A stretch of 64,000 bases of DNA, taken from assembly GCF_900107105.1 (NCBI RefSeq), contig NZ_FNOT01000011.1, forward strand, positions 1-64,000, read 5' to 3'. Of the stretch, positions 63,791 through 64,000 are shown in pieces. Both the position numbers and the translations under genes were made by a program. The notes beneath the pieces are model-generated. The model saw only the letters and a program-made list of their open reading frames with translations, searched no databases and had not been told where the DNA came from. Numbering within the stretch: position 1 is the first letter of the stretch; each line of letters begins with the position of its first letter. The DNA comes from Geodermatophilus africanus (GTDB taxonomy: Bacteria; Actinomycetota; Actinomycetes; Mycobacteriales; Geodermatophilaceae).

Positions 63791-64000
63791 GTGAGCACAC
63801 TCCAGGGCGGGACGGGCAGCGTCGCCCCGGCCCGCAGCCAGCTGTTCCGGCTCAAGCCGGTGGACGTCATCGTCGCCCAGCACCAGGAGGCCGGCGGGCA
63901 CGGCCTGCGCCGGTCGATGAGCCTGCTGCAGCTGACCGCGCTGAGCATCGGCGCCACCCTCGGCACCGGCATCTTCGTCATCCTCGGCGAGGCCGTGCCG
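63791..64000 (+). CDS. APC-family amino acid permease (partial, runs off window)
   Basis: Only the first 70 codons are in the window. From GTG 63791 (AGGAG upstream) the product reads LFRLKPVDVIVAQHQEAGG, then HGLRRSMSLLQLTALSIGATLGTGIFVILGEAVP. The loop and first helix, with GATLGTGIF as the APC helix-1 consensus, match the cationic amino acid transporter subgroup. Together with the XRE-cupin regulator and the ureohydrolase, uptake of arginine-derived or guanidino compounds is plausible. Confidence 0.82.
   Translation, partial: MSTLQGGTGSVAPARSQLFRLKPVDVIVAQHQEAGGHGLRRSMSLLQLTALSIGATLGTGIFVILGEAVP

Overview
The window is about 72-75% GC, uses many GTG starts, and carries actinobacterial hallmarks: an Lsr2 nucleoid protein, a Ddn-like deazaflavin nitroreductase, an F420/LLM-type flavoprotein, a mycothiol-dependent maleylpyruvate isomerase-type protein and a ThrE exporter. 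The gene styles suggest a Geodermatophilaceae-like soil actinobacterium (Blastococcus, Geodermatophilus or Modestobacter). That placement is inference from style, since no rRNA is present.

Layout. 0-8.2 kb: an amine-catabolism block. A minus-strand run holds an MFS transporter, an FAD amine oxidase, a DapA-family lyase and an aldehyde dehydrogenase; a second aldehyde dehydrogenase and a GntR/FCD regulator lie on the plus strand. A well-formed promoter with an overlapping dyad sits upstream of the transporter. 8.2-25.5 kb: a gene-poor, eroded accessory region. It holds a ThrE exporter, an endonuclease I-type nuclease, Lsr2, an EEP-family hydrolase, an S41 peptidase, a STAS protein and a DksA-type zinc protein. 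Between them lie remnants: a TIR-TPR protein, a frameshifted tyrosine integrase, a frameshifted IS481 transposase, a frameshifted zinc-ribbon gene, a tRNA T-arm-like scrap and an internally deleted TRIC channel gene. A second copy of the TIR fragment lies at 1.55-1.68 kb. 25.6-33.4 kb: sugar and aldehyde metabolism (aldo/keto reductase, GH3 beta-glucosidase, 2-hydroxyacid dehydrogenase, SDR, hydroxypyruvate-isomerase-like protein, aldehyde dehydrogenase).

33.6-42.9 kb: a substrate-oxidation cluster. An Fe-S (CCG) protein, a GlcD-type FAD oxidase, an unrecognised 120-residue protein and an aldehyde dehydrogenase are divergent from a GntR regulator that overlaps a soluble Cache-like protein, followed by an APC permease and an LLM flavoprotein. 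43.0-52.4 kb: amino-nitrogen disposal, with a PucR regulator divergent from gabT and a short NAD-glutamate dehydrogenase, then a saccharopine dehydrogenase-like enzyme, a second APC permease and a decayed universal stress protein. 52.5-64 kb: an orphan NarL-type regulator and an Lrp/AsnC regulator, then histidine utilisation. IclR is divergent from hutH-hutU, and the convergent run ureohydrolase - M20 amidohydrolase - hutF - hutI faces it. A XRE-cupin regulator stands between the ureohydrolase promoter and a second amino-acid permease, and a near-identical 15-bp motif covers both target promoters.

Taken together the intact genes import amines, amino acids and histidine, oxidise or deaminate them through aldehydes, GABA and glutamate, and feed central metabolism under several local regulators. 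No rRNA, intact tRNA or CRISPR array was seen.
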